This document shows positions 25,735 to 37,614 of a DNA stretch of 64,000 nucleotides, one piece after another; positions within the stretch are counted from its first letter, which is position 1, and every line of letters begins with the position of its first letter. A program made the translations under genes and the position numbers. This DNA is from Congeria kusceri (lineage: Eukaryota; Mollusca; Bivalvia; Myida; Dreissenidae): contig CM051033.1 in NCBI GenBank assembly GCA_027627225.1, forward strand, positions 9,927,501-9,991,500. The letters are read 5' to 3'. The notes beneath the pieces are model-generated. The model saw nothing but the letters and a program-made list of their open reading frames with translations, searched no databases and was not told where the DNA came from.

Positions 25735-28545
25735 TTGATGGTGGTGGTGGTAGTGGTATTGGTGTCTTATATTTCTCATAATTACTGATTCTAATAATTT
25801 TCTGTAAAGATTGACAAACCAACTAAATGAATAAAATAATGATGGTGGTGGTGGAACATTACGTTTCTCATGGTTAGGTTAAAATAATATCCTGTGCTGT
25901 TTGTACGACACAGTCTGAAGGTTGTGGTGGTAGTGGTGTCTTACATTTCTCATAGTAAGGTTATAATAATTGCCTTTGAGGATTTTAAGAAAAAGTCTAT
26001 GGTTTGAATAATGATGAAGGCTGTAGTAGTACACATGTGATGATTGTAAGATCAACTCTATCACTAGAATAATGATGAAGTTGGTGGTGGTGTCTTATAT
26101 GTTTTATGATTAGGTTAAATTTATTGCCCGTGAGGATTGTAAGACCAACTTATTGACTACAATAATGATGGTCGTGGTAGTGTTGACTTATATTCCCATG
26201 GTTCGTTTATACTAATTGCACGTGAGTATTGTAAGACCAAACTAATGACTTCAATGCTATAATGGTGATGTGTTATATTTCACATGTTAGGTTATAACAA
26301 TTACCCGTGAGAATTCTAAGACCAACGTGTTTGCTATAATATTGATGGTGGTGTCTTACATTTCTCATATTTAGATTATACTAAGTGTCTGTGAGAATAG
26401 ATAGAACAACTTCTGAACTAAATTAATGACGATGGTGGTGCCGTGGTGTCCTATATTTCTCATGGTAACGTTATAATTATTGGTGTCCTACATGTCTTAT
26501 GGTTAGGTTATATTAATTGCCCGTGAGGAGTGTGAGACCAACCTATTGACTACAATAATGATGATATTGGTTGGGGTGGTGGTAGTGGGGTCTTATATTT
26601 CTCATGGTTAGATTGTTATAATTGCCCATAAGAATTGTACGACTAACTTATTGACTACAATTATGATAATGTCGGTGGTGTGCTATATTTCTCATGGTTA
26701 GGTTATATAAATTGTCCGTAAGGATTGTAAGACCAACCTATTGACTATAATAATAATAATGGTGGTGGTGGTTGAAGTAGTGGTGTCTTATATTTCTCAT
26801 TGTTAGGTTATAATTATTAGAATTGAAGATTGTAAGACCAACTTATTGACAATAATAATGATGATGGTGGTAGTGATGTGCTATATTTCTCATGGCTAGG
26901 TTATATTAATTGTCCGTAAGGATTGTAAGACCAACTTATTGACTATAATAATTAAAATGGTGGATGTGGTGATGGTGGTGTCTTATATTTATCAAGGTAA
27001 GGTTATGATATTTGCCCGTGAGCATTGTAAGCCCAGTCTATTGACTACACTAATAATGGCGATGGTGGCGGTGTGTTATATTTCTCATTGTTAAGTTATA
27101 ATTATAATAGTATTGTAAGTCAAACTTATTGACTATATTAATGATGATGGTGGCAGTGGTGTCTTACATTTCTCATGTTTAGGTGATTATAATCGCCAGT
27201 GAGGATTGTAAGACCAACTTATTGACTATAATAAAAATGATAGTGGTGTTCAAACTTGAAACTTACATTTCTCCTGGTAAGTTAATGAAAATTGCTCGTG
27301 AGAACTGTAAGGCCAATCTATTTACTATAATATGGTCATGGTGGTGTCTTATATTTCTCATAGTTATGTTTTAATAATTGCGCGTGGAAATGGTAAGACC
27401 AACTTATTGACTACAAGTATGATGATGGTGGTGGTAGTATCTTACATGTAAGAGTGGTTAGGGTATTACAATTTCCTGTGAGGATTGTAAGACCAACACA
27501 TTGACTACAATAATGATGATGGTGTAGTGATGCCTAATATTTCTCATGGTTAGGTTATAATTATTTCCTATGAGTATTGTAAGACCGACTCTATGACTAG
27601 AATAATGATGATGGTTGTTGTGAAACCTTACGTTTCTAAATTGTTGGGTTATTGTAATTGCCACTGAGGATTGTTAGACCAACTTATTGACTATAATAAA
27701 GATGATGGTGATGGTGGTGGTGTCTAACATTTGTCATGGTTAGGTTATTATAATTGTCCAAGAGGATTAAAAACCAACTTATTGACTACAATAATGATGA
27801 TAGTGGTGGTAGTATCTAATATTTCTCATTGTTAGGTTATGCAAATTGCCCGTGAGAACTGTAAGACCAACGTATTGAATATAATAATGATGATGGTGGT
27901 GGTGGTGTCTTATATTTCTCACGGTTAGTGTAAAATAATTGCCCGTGAGGATTGCAATACCAACTTATTGACTACAATAATGATGATGGTAGTGGTGGTG
28001 TCTTACATTTCTCATGGATAGGCTATTATAATTGCCTGTGAGGATTGTAAGACCAACTTATTGACTATAATAATGATGATATTGTAGTGATATCTTATAT
28101 TTATCATGGTTTGGGTATAATTCTTGCCCATCAGGATTGTAAGACCAAGTCTTTGACTAGAATAATGATGATGGTGGTTGTGGAACCTTACATTTCTCAA
28201 TTGTTAGGTTATTATAATTGCCACTGAGTATTGTTAAACCAACTTATTGACTACAATAATGATGATGGTGGTAGTTGTGTCTTATAGTTCTCATGGTTAC
28301 GTTATAATAATTGCCTGTTAAGATTGAAAGACCAACTTGTTGACTACAATAATGTTGACGGTGGTGGTGTCTTACATTGATAAGATCGTATTAATTGCGT
28401 GTGAGAATTTTAAGACCAATTCTATGAATAGAATAATGATGATTGTGGTGGAAGTGACATTTATATATCATGGTAAGGTTATGATGATTGCCTGTAAGGA
28501 ATGCAATACCAATTCTAAGACCAGAATAATGATAACGGCGGTATA
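25735..28545 (+). repeat. ~100 bp satellite with ATGATGATGGTGG core
   Basis: About 28 diverged units, 90-105 bp apart, built around 'gtaagaccaacttattgact', 'ataatgatgatggtggtggt', 'tcttatatttctcatggtta' and 'ttgcccgtgaggatt'. The last ~0.95 kb is repeated at 35797-36750 by the tandem duplication. His/Met-rich open frames on both strands come from the repeat. Confidence 0.92.
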
Positions 28546-28692
28546 TTTCTGTCAAAATATTCTTTAGAGACACATCAACTATTGCATAACCCATATCATT
28601 TGCTGTATGTACTTTGAAATTCAGTTATGTATAAATGTGCAATGTTCGGATTTTTAAAAACTTTGCAACTTTACTGGATAAGATAAATTTTA

Positions 28693-28949
28693 GGCGCGTC
28701 GCGGGAAAACCAGTCTTAATGCATGTGCGTAAAGTGTCGTCCCGGATTAGCCTGTGCAGTCCGCACAAGCTAATCCAGGACGGCACTTTGCGCTTTTATA
28801 GTATTTTCTGTTTCAAGGAAGTCTCTTCTAAACAAAAATACACTGTAGGCGGAAAGTGTCGTCCTGGATTAGCCTGTGCGGACTGCACAGGCTAATCCGG
28901 GACGACACTTTACGCACATGCATCAAGTCCGGTTTTTTCACGACGCGCC
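28693..28949. mobile_element. MITE with two tandem palindromes, copy A
   Basis: Ends are inverted: GGCGCGTCG at the left and CGACGCGCC at the right. Inside are two nearly perfect 59 bp palindromes (28731-28789 and 28853-28911) built from aaagtgtcgtcc, ggattagcctgtgc and their complements. No transposase. I recall this family as abundant in dreissenid mussel sequence. Confidence 0.85.
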
Positions 28950-29892
28950 ACATTTATGTTCCAAAATCCCACCAAACCGACTGAACTGTCACAGGCAGCC
29001 TTTCGACATTTTTCAGCGTAGCTGTCTAAGATTACGTTTGATCTATATTTTGTAAATGTGTACCAATGAAAATCTAGGAATTAATAAGGAATCAACTAAT
29101 TATGCAGCCGTAAAATTGAATGCCATTACTTTATTGGGCAAATTTTATCGGGCGGGAGAATTTTGGGCATGCAAACTTACAACACTGGTTTAATGGCTAC
29201 CAATAATTGTTGCATAATTTTTTAGATTTAATTAACATAATTGTTAAAATAAGCGGTTAAAATAAATTAATGAACAGAACAGAACAGAACAGAACAGGAT
29301 TTTATTACACATAAACTTTACAGTTTCTAGTGTTAAACAAAATGATAATACAAAATACATGAATATAGTAAGTCGTTGTTTTTCTTACAGATAAATAATA
29401 AATTGGTAATGGATGAACTATACAGATATTTTAGACAAACATGATAACAGAGTATCTGGCTATATATATATAACTGCTTTAATATGTCGTTGTATCCATA
29501 AAATAAATCAATATCTATGTAAAGAATAAAAAATAATACCATTTGAATCACCGTCAAATGTGAGTAGTACACAGAATACCGAATTTTATGTATTTCTTAA
29601 TGTTAATGCAACAACTCCATCAACATACAATGGTTACACAACATGATCCATAAAATAAATCAATATCTTTTTAAGAACAAAAGGTAGTGCAAATTGAATC
29701 ATAATAAAATTTTAGTAATACACAGAATACCGATTTTTATTTATACTTGATGTTAATGCAACAGCTCTATCAGCATACAATAGTTAGTACCCAGAAGAAC
29801 TTAGTAGAAGCCTATCACTTTATGGCATAATGTATCATAATGAATTCAGTCTACAGTTATACATATAACTCCACCGTTACATATATACACAG

Positions 29893-32800
29893 TTATACAT
29901 TTCTTTGAGTGTAAACTTGGCGAATAGTTAGTGCCTCTGCTATGAACTTGCCTAACTTGAACATTTCACTTTTACTTTTTGTGGATAATAACTGTATGAG
30001 TTTAAACATGCTAGGTCTGACTCTATAATAAGTTTTAATGTATTTTCCTCTGATTATGGCAAAATTGGGGCATTTCAACAGAAAGTGGAATTCGTCTTCC
30101 ACTTCGTTGCTGTCACATAATTGGCAGAGTCGCATATTTCTTTCCATTCTATCATACCTACCCGTCTGAATTCTAAGGTTATGTGCACAGATGCGTAGTT
30201 TCGTTATCGCTATTCTTAGATTTCTTGACAAAATCGTCTCGAGATATGATTCAAAAGAGAAGGTTTTTTTTAATGCTTTGTATACAATAAGTACCCTATT
30301 ATCTTCAATATCTCGTTTCCACTCTTGTAGGAATTCGTCGATAACTCTTTGTTTAAACAAGGACATAAAAGTTGCCTCCTTTATTTGTGAGTTATTTGAC
30401 CACACATAATTAAATCCGTATTTACATAGTAAGTCCCTGACCTTTCCGAACCAATTACATTTATTATCCTTTAAGTCAGCCAAACCTTCTTCCAGTATGG
30501 ATCGTACTATAATGTTTTCACTTTTAGTTATTTTAAACCAATATTTTACTATGCGTACATATCTGTTAATATATAACGGGTGTCTACCAAGTTCGCCGTA
30601 AATGCCTACATTTGAAGTTGATTTCCTTACACCAAGAACAGCTTTGCAGAATTTAAGGTGCAGTTTTTCCAACTCGCTACACTTTGAAAAACCCCATAAT
30701 TCGCACGAGTATGTAATAGTTGAAGCAACAAACGCATCAAACAACTGTAAAGCTACCTTAGGTGTACAACTATAGTTTTTCAAGTTTGATAGCAATATAT
30801 TTAGTGCCTTTAGACCCTTACCGCGCAGAGTGTTAGTATTGAGATTAAAGTTCCCTGTATAATTAAGTGTTACCCCCAGATATATAAAATCATTTACAAT
30901 GTCTATGTTTTCGTTACCATATACCCACCGCTCATTACGTTTGATAGTTCCGCGTTTGCGGAAAACAATAATTTTGGTTTTTGTAATGTTGACTTGCAAA
31001 CCCCAGGTATTACAATATTCATATAAACGGTCGATAGACTGTTGTAGATCTTCCGGCGTTTCACCTATGACAACCATATCGTCTGCAAATAGAAGTAGAA
31101 TTAAACATATGTCTTGTGTATTTATTCCCGCATTATGTCTATTTTGTAAAAACATTTCAAGATCGTCTACGAAAAGAGAAAAAAGTATCGGCGAGGTTAT
31201 CTCCCCCTGCCTTAGCCCGACTGCTATATTAAAATATTCGGAGTATGTGTTGCAATGTCTAACACAACATTTGACTGATTGGTACATACTGCGTATAATG
31301 CGCAACATTTTGCCGTCCACATTCGACTTATATAACTTTAGCCATAATGCATTTAAATATATGGAATCAAAGCAACGTTTCATATCAATAAAACAACAAT
31401 ATAATCGTCTGTTCATATTAACATATTTTTCAATAATTGAATTTATTATGAAAACTGCATCTATAGTTGACCTGCATTTTCTAAATCCGAACTGCGCGTC
31501 AGATATAACATCATTGTTTTCGCACCAAATCGATATTCGCTGATTGAGTATACATGTAAACAATTTTCCAAAGTTACTTAATAAGGTGATGCCTCTATAA
31601 TTACTAGGATCTGATTTATCTCCCTTCTTATGTATAGGTATTATAATCCCTTCTGTCCAAGCTAACGGGAATTTACCAGTATTTAAAATTATGTTAAAAA
31701 TCGTTGTTATATAACCAGCCAAAATATCGCAGGCTTCTATAAAATATTCGTTTAGCAAATTATCTAAACCAGGCGATTTACATTTCTTTAAGAGGGCAAT
31801 AGCTTTAACTACTTCGTTATATGTAATTTGGTTATCAAGGTCACCTAGCACATTATCGAAATTTTCGAAGTCATGGTTCGAATTAAATTCTTCTGCATTA
31901 GCATTATAAGTAAGATTTTCGTCCGAAAACATTTGCTGAAAATGATTTTTAAAATCATTTAGCGACGTATTACTATTGTAACAATGTGTATTCTGCGACC
32001 TAAAGTACTTCCAAAATTCCTTGGGTTTTTTCCGTTTAAGGTCTTCGAATTGTTTACAGCGTTTAAGATTGTATGCTTTGCGTTTATTTTTTGTAATCAT
32101 TTTAAATTTACTTTTTAATTGGCACATTTTAACTCTATCAGTATCGATATGTGAGTTATTGTATATATGCAATGCATCTTTATACGACTGTTTCGCTTCA
32201 CTACAATCTTGATCAAACCATTTATCGCTGTCCGATATAGTTTGTCGTTCAAATTGTGGATATTTTTTAACGCGTTTGATAAATAATGGGTCTGCCACCT
32301 CTCTTACAATATTTGTGAAATTTTTAACTATTGTGTCAGTATTTGCGTTATTTGGATCTACGTGGCTATGAATTAGATTGTTAAAATCCGTTGCCTTGCT
32401 TATTAAACCATCTCGGAAATGCTGTTTTTCATCATCCCTCCATTTCACCTGCTCGCTTATGTATGGTTTGTATACTGCAACTCGCAAGTTGCATTTTATA
32501 TTAAACGACAGCGGGGCATGATCACTGTAATTATTAAACTCTTTTACACTAAAGTTATCTACTATATTAAAGGAATGTTCACTTAGAATCAAATAATCGA
32601 TGACACTTGCACCATGAGTATTAAAACATGTGTATTTACCAATGCTATAATCCGAGCCCAATCTCCCGTTAGCAATTCTCAATGTCGTGGCCTTACATAA
32701 GTCAAGTAAATTATTTCCTTGAGTGTTACTTCCCTTATCCATCGAGAATCTTGGTAGCGTGTTATCAGCTAAATAGTATTCGGGGTCAATATCGTATACA

Positions 32801-33321
32801 TAAGAATCACAGAGAATAGCATCACATTTACACGCTGTTCTAGCGTTAAAATCCCCAGCTATCATTACTGTACCCAACCCTTGAAAATGGTTAATATCGC
32901 TACCGAGACTTTCAAACAGGTCCGTATCTATCAAGTTGGCCATCGGCGATTCGCTTCCCCACATATATACTGCTGCAATAAAAATATCTTCATTATTGTT
33001 AAAAAACGTTTTATCTAGTTTAAGCCATATTATGGTGTCGTGAATATTCTTAACAACCGATATTCCACTGGTTAAGCTACTGCGCGTGTATATTACTATA
33101 CCGCCACTATTGCGCTTGGCTTGCCTGTGTCTATATTTCCTAAAAATGTTATTACAATCGTACCCAGAAAGTTCTATTTTGCTTGCTTTGTCAGTCCATG
33201 ATTCTAACAATATAATTAAATCATACTGTGATAAAAGAGTAACGAAATCCGGATCCTCCCGCTTGGCTGCACTCAAACCATTGCAGTTCCAAACTATACA
33301 CTTAAGTCCATCCGGCCCCTC
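29893..33321 (-). CDS. LINE ORF2: endonuclease-reverse transcriptase
   Basis: About 1142 codons without a stop. Residues below count from the TTG at 33276; 15 codons precede it after the upstream TAG and include the endonuclease start VWNCNGL. APE-type endonuclease: LLESW (24-28), GDFNAR (141-146), VIDYLI (225-230), SDHAPL (251-256). RT: GIIIPIHKKGDKSDPSNYRG (543-562), QFGFRKCRST (595-604), CFIDMKRCFDSI (628-639), VGLRQGEITSPIL (686-698), FADD (730-733). C-terminal CQLC...DEFHFLLKC zinc-knuckle-like segment near 1040-1060. No ATG occurs before the endonuclease core, so expression probably depends on ORF1 translation. Confidence 0.93.
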   Translation of the reverse strand, partial: EGPDGLKCIVWNCNGLSAAKREDPDFVTLLSQYDLIILLESWTDKASKIELSGYDCNNIFRKYRHRQAKRNSGGIVIYTRSSLTSGISVVKNIHDTIIWLKLDKTFFNNNEDIFIAAVYMWGSESPMANLIDTDLFESLGSDINHFQGLGTVMIAGDFNARTACKCDAILCDSYVYDIDPEYYLADNTLPRFSMDKGSNTQGNNLLDLCKATTLRIANGRLGSDYSIGKYTCFNTHGASVIDYLILSEHSFNIVDNFSVKEFNNYSDHAPLSFNIKCNLRVAVYKPYISEQVKWRDDEKQHFRDGLISKATDFNNLIHSHVDPNNANTDTIVKNFTNIVREVADPLFIKRVKKYPQFERQTISDSDKWFDQDCSEAKQSYKDALHIYNNSHIDTDRVKMCQLKSKFKMITKNKRKAYNLKRCKQFEDLKRKKPKEFWKYFRSQNTHCYNSNTSLNDFKNHFQQMFSDENLTYNANAEEFNSNHDFENFDNVLGDLDNQITYNEVVKAIALLKKCKSPGLDNLLNEYFIEACDILAGYITTIFNIILNTGKFPLAWTEGIIIPIHKKGDKSDPSNYRGITLLSNFGKLFTCILNQRISIWCENNDVISDAQFGFRKCRSTIDAVFIINSIIEKYVNMNRRLYCCFIDMKRCFDSIYLNALWLKLYKSNVDGKMLRIIRSMYQSVKCCVRHCNTYSEYFNIAVGLRQGEITSPILFSLFVDDLEMFLQNRHNAGINTQDICLILLLFADDMVVIGETPEDLQQSIDRLYEYCNTWGLQVNITKTKIIVFRKRGTIKRNERWVYGNENIDIVNDFIYLGVTLNYTGNFNLNTNTLRGKGLKALNILLSNLKNYSCTPKVALQLFDAFVASTITYSCELWGFSKCSELEKLHLKFCKAVLGVRKSTSNVGIYGELGRHPLYINRYVRIVKYWFKITKSENIIVRSILEEGLADLKDNKCNWFGKVRDLLCKYGFNYVWSNNSQIKEATFMSLFKQRVIDEFLQEWKRDIEDNRVLIVYKALKKTFSFESYLETILSRNLRIAITKLRICAHNLRIQTGRYDRMERNMRLCQLCDSNEVEDEFHFLLKCPNFAIIRGKYIKTYYRVRPSMFKLIQLLSTKSKSEMFKLGKFIAEALTIRQVYTQRNV

Positions 33322-33526
33322 CTATGCATCCTTTATTGGCCTGCCGTCGATGTATAAAGTGTCGTATGACACCCACGCCCGTTTTCCCGCCTGTTTTTCC
33401 TCTTTGGCTCTTTTGAAGAGACGCCTCCTTTTAAGTGCAACTTCCGGTGGGAACTGCTCTGTGACGTAAAACGGTGTTCCCATTAAATTTCGGCTGCTCC
33501 CGCGGACCTGCTCTCTGTCATTAAAG
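33322..33526 (-). pseudogene. LINE ORF1, C-terminal fragment
   Basis: The last 67 codons of the upstream frame of the LINE, cut at the 5' truncation point. It contains PFYVTEQFPPEVALKRRRL and RAWVSYDTLYIDGRPIKDA, a basic tail resembling the C-terminal domain of LINE ORF1 nucleic-acid-binding proteins (family memory). It ends with TAG at 33324-33322 in the same frame as ORF2. An ATG at 33546 lies outside the insertion and is not its native start. Confidence 0.7.
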
Positions 33527-33654
33527 AATGAACATATCATTGACATACACCCTACAACTGAGCATTTTATGATAATATTTTCTCATCGTATGTCATAAAC
33601 GGCATATTAGATTCATTCCCAGAATTAAATAACTAGTTGTGTAATGCTCCCATT

Positions 33655-34320
33655 TATTCTAGTGAGTTTAACACTCAAATTAGAATCAAAAGCAAATTGA
33701 TAAGCCGGCGTATCATTTCTTACAAAAAAATTCTAATTTGAATGAAAAACAAATTGATAAACCGGCGTATCATTTCTTACTGAAGAAATCAAATTTGTAT
33801 GAAAAGCAATTTGATAAGCCAGCGGATCATTTCTTACACAAAAGTTCAAATTTGAATGAAAAACAATTAGATAAGCTGGCGCATTATTTCTTACAGAAAA
33901 AATCAAATTTGAATGAAAATCAATTTGATAAGCCGGCGTATCATTTCTTACATAAAAATACAAGTTGGAATCAAAAGCTAGTTGATAAGCCGGCGTATCA
34001 TTTCTTACAGAACAACTCAAATTTGAATGAAAATCTATTTAATAAGCCGACATGGCATTTCTTACAGAAAATTTCAAATTTGAATGAAAAGCATTTTTAC
34101 GAGCGAGCGTATCATTTCTTACAACAAAACATATATTTAAATCAAATAATTACACAAAAATTCTAATTTGAACTAAAAGCAAGTTGATAAGCCAGCGTAT
34201 CATTTCGTACATATAAATTCAAATTGAAATCAAAAGCTAGTTGATAAGTCGGCGTATCATTTCCTAATTTGAATGAAAAGGAAGTTGATAAGCCAGCGTA
34301 TCATTTCTTACAAAAAAATC
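33655..34320. repeat. ~60 bp tandem repeat, copy A
   Basis: About 11 units of 'gataagccggcgtatcattt' then 'cttacagaaaa' and 'caaatttgaatgaaaa'. The unit stays open in frames of both strands (33738-34166 plus, 33733-34020 minus), so those open frames are repeat artefacts. One unit is shortened relative to copy B near 34265. Confidence 0.9.
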
Positions 34321-35796
34321 TCCTGTTCATTTCAAAAAATAGCGCACGTTTATGGACAATTAGCGTACAGAGAATCATAAGCCCGAATATTTCAATAAAT
34401 TGAAAATTTTCATTTATAAACTTACTGTGCATGTTAATTTGCATTTGAATTGCAATTGCGTTTTATTAAAGAAATATTTAGAATTGCACATGTTTTATTA
34501 CGAATTATTTACCCGAACTTGATAATTAGATGGTATTCAATCTATAAGAAAACATGTTACATCTTTCTATGAATATATAATGTGGTGAAAGAAGTCTGGT
34601 TCTCGGAATAAGTTATTTAATTTGACGAACATAAATACATTACTTGCAATACTAATTATACACAAATCCCCTGATACACCATATTCCTACCGAATTTAAT
34701 TCTAACTCGACATAGTCTACTAAAATTGTATGTTTGTATTAAGAAAAAAAAAAGATCATAATTATTTACAATGCGTTGAATGTACCCTGAAGATTGCTTT
34801 GCATTAGGTTACACAATATAAATGATTGAGTTGCCGAAATGCCCATGGATTCGATAGAAAAACAATACTTAATACTGTGCTACCTCGAAAAGTACTCAAG
34901 GTATTTCATAAACCTGTGTGTTCATTGTACATTGTGTTACCAAAAATGCAGTCATCATTATTTAAAATGCATTGAATGTACCCTGAAGATTGCGTTTTAT
35001 TAGGATACACAGTATAAATGATTATTTGAATTGACGAAATGCGTATGGATTAGATAACTTCTAAGGCGAACATAGGGTATAGTATAAAAGAATATAAGAC
35101 TTTTCTATTTAAAAAATAGCTTCATTCATATCCCCCCAATTCCTTTCCTACATATTTAATTTGTTAAATTTGCCTGACATCGTTATATAGCAATGATGTT
35201 AACTTGCCTGACAACTTTATATAACAATGATGTTAACGTCAATTATTTAAGCTATTCGTGGATCATTGGTGAAAACATGGGGCGGTATGATCGGTTTATT
35301 CACAAAAAAAATATGAATGACGATTGAATTGATCTCAAGTTGTTTTTGCACATCCAAGCAGTTTTCTTATGGTGTCCGAAAAATTTGGGATCCGATACGT
35401 CTCCTTATATTGGTTGGGACCGAAAGATCTGGGGTCCAAAAATTCACGTAACTGATAATCTTGGCCCTCTTGTATTATGGTTAAAAGGGTAAAAATCTCA
35501 ATATTAATTTCAACGCCGATCTTTGTTAATACAGACTACGAAACAAAGTTCAGCCCTTGTTTGTGTGTGAATCATAAGCTTTGACATCTGAATATGTTAA
35601 CTTAATGAATGTGACGATCTACTAGAAAAACAAAGGGATTGGCATAGTCCGGAACAGTGAAAAATTAAGGAATTTCGGTCTATGTAATTATTATTAAGTG
35701 GGGCGTAGTAGGATTCAGTCTCCATTCCTGTTCATGTGAGTTTGGTTACTGCTTCACAGGTTCGTTTCTTCTGTATACTCTAGTTAAAATGGAAAC

Positions 35797-36750
35797 ACTC
35801 TATGACTAAAATAATGATGATGGTTGTTGTGAAACCTTACGTTTCTAAATTGTTAGGTTATTGTAATTGCCACTGAGGATTGTTAGACCAACTTATTGAC
35901 TATAATAAAGATGATGGTGATGGTGGTGGTGTCTAACATTTGTCATGGTTAGGTTATTATAATTGTCCAAGAGGATTAAAAACCAACTTATTGACTACAA
36001 TAATGATGATAGTGGTGGTAGTATCTAATATTTCTCATTGTTAGGTTATGCAAATTGCCCGTGAGAACTGTAAGACCAACGTATTGAATATAATAATGAT
36101 GATGGTGGTGGTGGTGTCTTATATTTCTCACGGTTAATGTAAAATAATTGCCCGTGAGGATTGCAATACCAACTTATTGACTACAATAATGATGATGGTA
36201 GTGGTGGTGTCTTACATTTCTCATGGATAGGCTATTATAATTGCCTGTGAGGATTGTAAGACCAACTTATTGACTATAATAATGATGATATTGTAGTGAT
36301 ATCTTATATTTATCATGGTTTGGGTATAATTCTTGCCCATCAGGATTGTAAGACCAAGTCTTTGACTAGAATAATGATGATGGTGGTTGTGGAACCTTAC
36401 ATTTCTCAATTGTTAGGTTATTATAATTGCCACTGAGTATTGTTAAACCAACTTATTGACTACAATAATGATGATGGTGGTAGTTGTGTCTTATAGTTCT
36501 CATGGTTACGTTATAATAATTGCCTGTTAAGATTGAAAGACCAACTTGTTGACTACAATAATGTTGACGGTGGTGGTGTCTTACATTGATAAGATCGTAT
36601 TAATTGCGTGTGAGAATTTTAAGACCAATTCTATGAATAGAATAATGATGATTGTGGTGGAAGTGACATTTATATATCATGGTAAGGTTATGATGATTGC
36701 CTGTAAGGAATGCAATACCAATTCTAAGACCAGAATAATGATAACGGCGG
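35797..36750 (+). repeat. ~100 bp satellite, duplicated part
   Basis: The same units as the last ten or so of the array that ends near 28545, nearly base for base, located at the start of duplicate copy B. Confidence 0.9.
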
Positions 36751-36901
36751 TATATTTCTGTCAAAATATTCTTTAGAGACACATCAACTATTGCATAAAC
36801 CATATCATTTGCTGTATGTACTTTGAAATTCAGTTATGTATAAATGTGCAATGTTCGGATTTTTAAAAACTTTGCAACTTTACTGGATAAGATAAATTTT
36901 A

Positions 36902-37158
36902 GGCGCGTCGCGGGAAAACCAGTCTTAATGCATGTGCGTAAAGTGTCGTCCCGGATTAGCCTGTGCAGTCCGCACAAGCTAATCCAGGACGGCACTTTGC
37001 GCTTTTATAGTATTTTCTGTTTCAAGGATGTCTCTTCTAAACAAAAATACACTGTAGGCGGAAAGTGTCGTCCTGGATTAGCCTGTGCGGACTGCACAGG
37101 CTAATCCGGGACGACACTTTACGCACATGCATCAAGTCCGGTTTTTTCACGACGCGCC
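36902..37158. mobile_element. MITE with two tandem palindromes, copy B
   Basis: Nearly identical to the copy at 28693-28949 with the same termini; duplicated as part of the larger unit, not by a separate insertion. Confidence 0.85.
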
Positions 37159-37614
37159 ACATTTATGTTCCAAAATCCCACCAAACCGACTGAACTGTCA
37201 CAGGCAGCCTTTCGACATTTTTCAGCGTAGCTGTCTAAGATTACGTTTGATCTATATTTTGTAAATGTGTACCAATGAAAATCTAGGAATTAATAAGGAA
37301 TCAACTAATTATGCAGCCGTAAAATTGAATGCCATTACTTTATTGGGCAAATTTTATCGGGCGGGAGAATTTTGGGCATGCAAACTTACAACACTGGTTT
37401 AATGGCTACCAATAATTGTTGCATAATTTTTTAGATTTAATTAACATAATTGTTAAAATAAGCGGTTAAAATAAATTAATGAACATATCATTGACATACA
37501 CCCTACAACTGAGCATTTTATGATAATATTTTCTCATCGTATGTCATAAACGGCATATTAGATTCATTCCCAGAATTAAATAACTAGTTGTGTAATGCTC
37601 CCATTTATTCTAGT

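Larger units (their letters stand above)
29276..33526 (-). mobile_element. LINE (non-LTR retrotransposon), 5' truncated, ORF2 intact
   Basis: A 4.25 kb insertion on the minus strand, flanked by a 7 bp target duplication AATGAAC (29269-29275 and 33527-33533). The empty site is kept in the duplicate unit at 37478-37484, so the ends are exact. 5' to 3': the last 67 codons of ORF1, one TAG, ORF2 (endonuclease, RT), a ~600 bp 3' UTR, and a (TGTTC)n tail on its own strand (29272-29296, partly overlapping the target site). A microsatellite 3' tail is known in CR1/L2-type and RTE-type elements; the clade is not fixed here. The intact frame suggests a young copy. Confidence 0.92.
27588..35796. repeat. 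Tandem duplication, copy A (contains the LINE)
   Basis: From the ~100 bp satellite through the double-palindrome MITE, the LINE insertion, the ~60 bp repeat array and AT-rich sequence to ggaaaca at 35790-35796. Without the LINE it is about 3.95 kb and nearly identical to copy B, with only scattered substitutions and a ~17 bp deletion near 34265. Confidence 0.93.

Noticed and set aside
27183..28594. His/Ile-rich small proteins
   Set aside because: Frames lie wholly in the ~100 bp satellite on either strand.
28635..28895. 86-codon open frame (also at 36844-37104)
   Set aside because: It covers the MITE palindromes; the peptide is a by-product of the element.
33733..34166. Overlapping open frames on both strands
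   Set aside because: They consist only of the ~60 bp repeat translated; one extra base in copy B breaks the frame without other change.
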